From the NCBI GenBank assembly GCA_017394765.1, contig JAFPXF010000052.1, positions 1-5,365 on the forward strand: a stretch of DNA of 5,365 nucleotides. The letters run 5' to 3'. The notes under the pieces are model-generated. The model was not told where the DNA came from and searched no databases. It saw nothing but the letters and a program-made list of their open reading frames with translations. The translations under genes were made by a program, and so were the position numbers. Shown here one piece after another: positions 5,116-5,365 of this stretch. The stretch comes from Bacteroidales bacterium. Its GTDB lineage: Bacteria; Bacteroidota; Bacteroidia; Bacteroidales; WCHB1-69. Position 1 is the first letter of the stretch; each line of letters starts with the position of its first letter.

Positions 5116-5365
5116 ATGAGAAACATCCCCTTTATCGTCATCGCCGCTTTGGTGCTCGCCTCCTGCGGTCAGAACAACAAGAACAACCAACCCCAGCCTT
5201 CTGAAGAGGCCGCGACCGTCTATCTGACCCGTGACATCAGTCCCGAGGCGTTGGTGAAAATCTACAAAGCGCTGGGCGTGGAAGCCAAGGGCCGCGTGGC
5301 CGTGAAAATCTCCACCGGCGAGGGCAGCAACCCCAACTACCTGAAACCCGAGCTCATCAAAGACC
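5116..5365 (+). CDS. DUF362-family lipoprotein (3' partial)
   Basis: Eighty-three codons are visible before the right edge. Residues 1-17 form a lipoprotein signal peptide: MRN, a hydrophobic core IPFIVIAALVL, and lipobox LASC with Cys17. An Asn/Gln-rich linker (about 19-30) follows. The mature start shows VYLTRDISPEALVKIYKALGV, then GRVAVKISTGEG and NPNYLKPELIKD, which match the N-terminus of DUF362 proteins as found in Bacteroidales. DUF362 has no established biochemical role; some members in other bacteria carry iron-sulfur motifs, which cannot be checked here because the rest is outside the window. The start is the only sensible ATG before the signal peptide and has its own promoter at 5042-5076, so the gene is probably not dependent on the broken cupin gene 109 bases upstream. 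Confidence 0.88.
   Translation, partial: MRNIPFIVIAALVLASCGQNNKNNQPQPSEEAATVYLTRDISPEALVKIYKALGVEAKGRVAVKISTGEGSNPNYLKPELIKD

Overview
The window looks like a Bacteroidetes (probably Bacteroidales) chromosome fragment. Four gene starts have the TAnnTTTG -7 promoter box typical of that phylum, at 2090, 4410 (minus strand), 4614 and 5069. Two genes encode lipoproteins with short lipobox signal peptides. The gene families (short UvrA-like ATPase, DUF3791/DUF3990 pair, DUF362 lipoprotein) are common in gut and oral Bacteroidales. The genus cannot be told from the sequence.

Layout. Positions 2-2044 (+) hold most of a GC-rich UvrA-like twin-ABC ATPase, cut by the left edge. It belongs to the short class without the UvrB-binding domain and carries two in-frame repeat insertions. 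Positions 2159-2911 (+) encode an AT-richer lipoprotein of unknown function. Its promoter, Shine-Dalgarno and best ATG (2121) point to a different frame from the body of the gene, and a 47-nt direct-repeat interval separates the two. On the minus strand, 4368 down to 2988, is a compact three-gene operon: a DUF3791 protein, a DUF3990 ADP-ribosyltransferase-like protein, and a 231-residue protein. That third protein joins a small helical partner domain to a possible PD-(D/E)XK-like domain. Both junctions are 4-nt ATGA overlaps. A 22-nt direct repeat (19/22 identical) lies just outside each end of the operon, and the right copy forms part of a perfect 19-bp inverted repeat. On the plus strand again are a small cupin gene interrupted by an in-frame TAA (4644-5006) and the start of a DUF362 lipoprotein gene (5116 to the right edge).

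Interpretation. The minus-strand operon is the main point of interest. Its compactness, the ART-like protein beside a small helical partner, the sharp composition break inside the third gene and the flanking repeats all fit a mobile toxin-antitoxin or defence-type cassette placed between housekeeping-type genes. That function is inferred, not shown. The uvrA-like gene, cupin and DUF362 gene show no evident pathway link to the operon.
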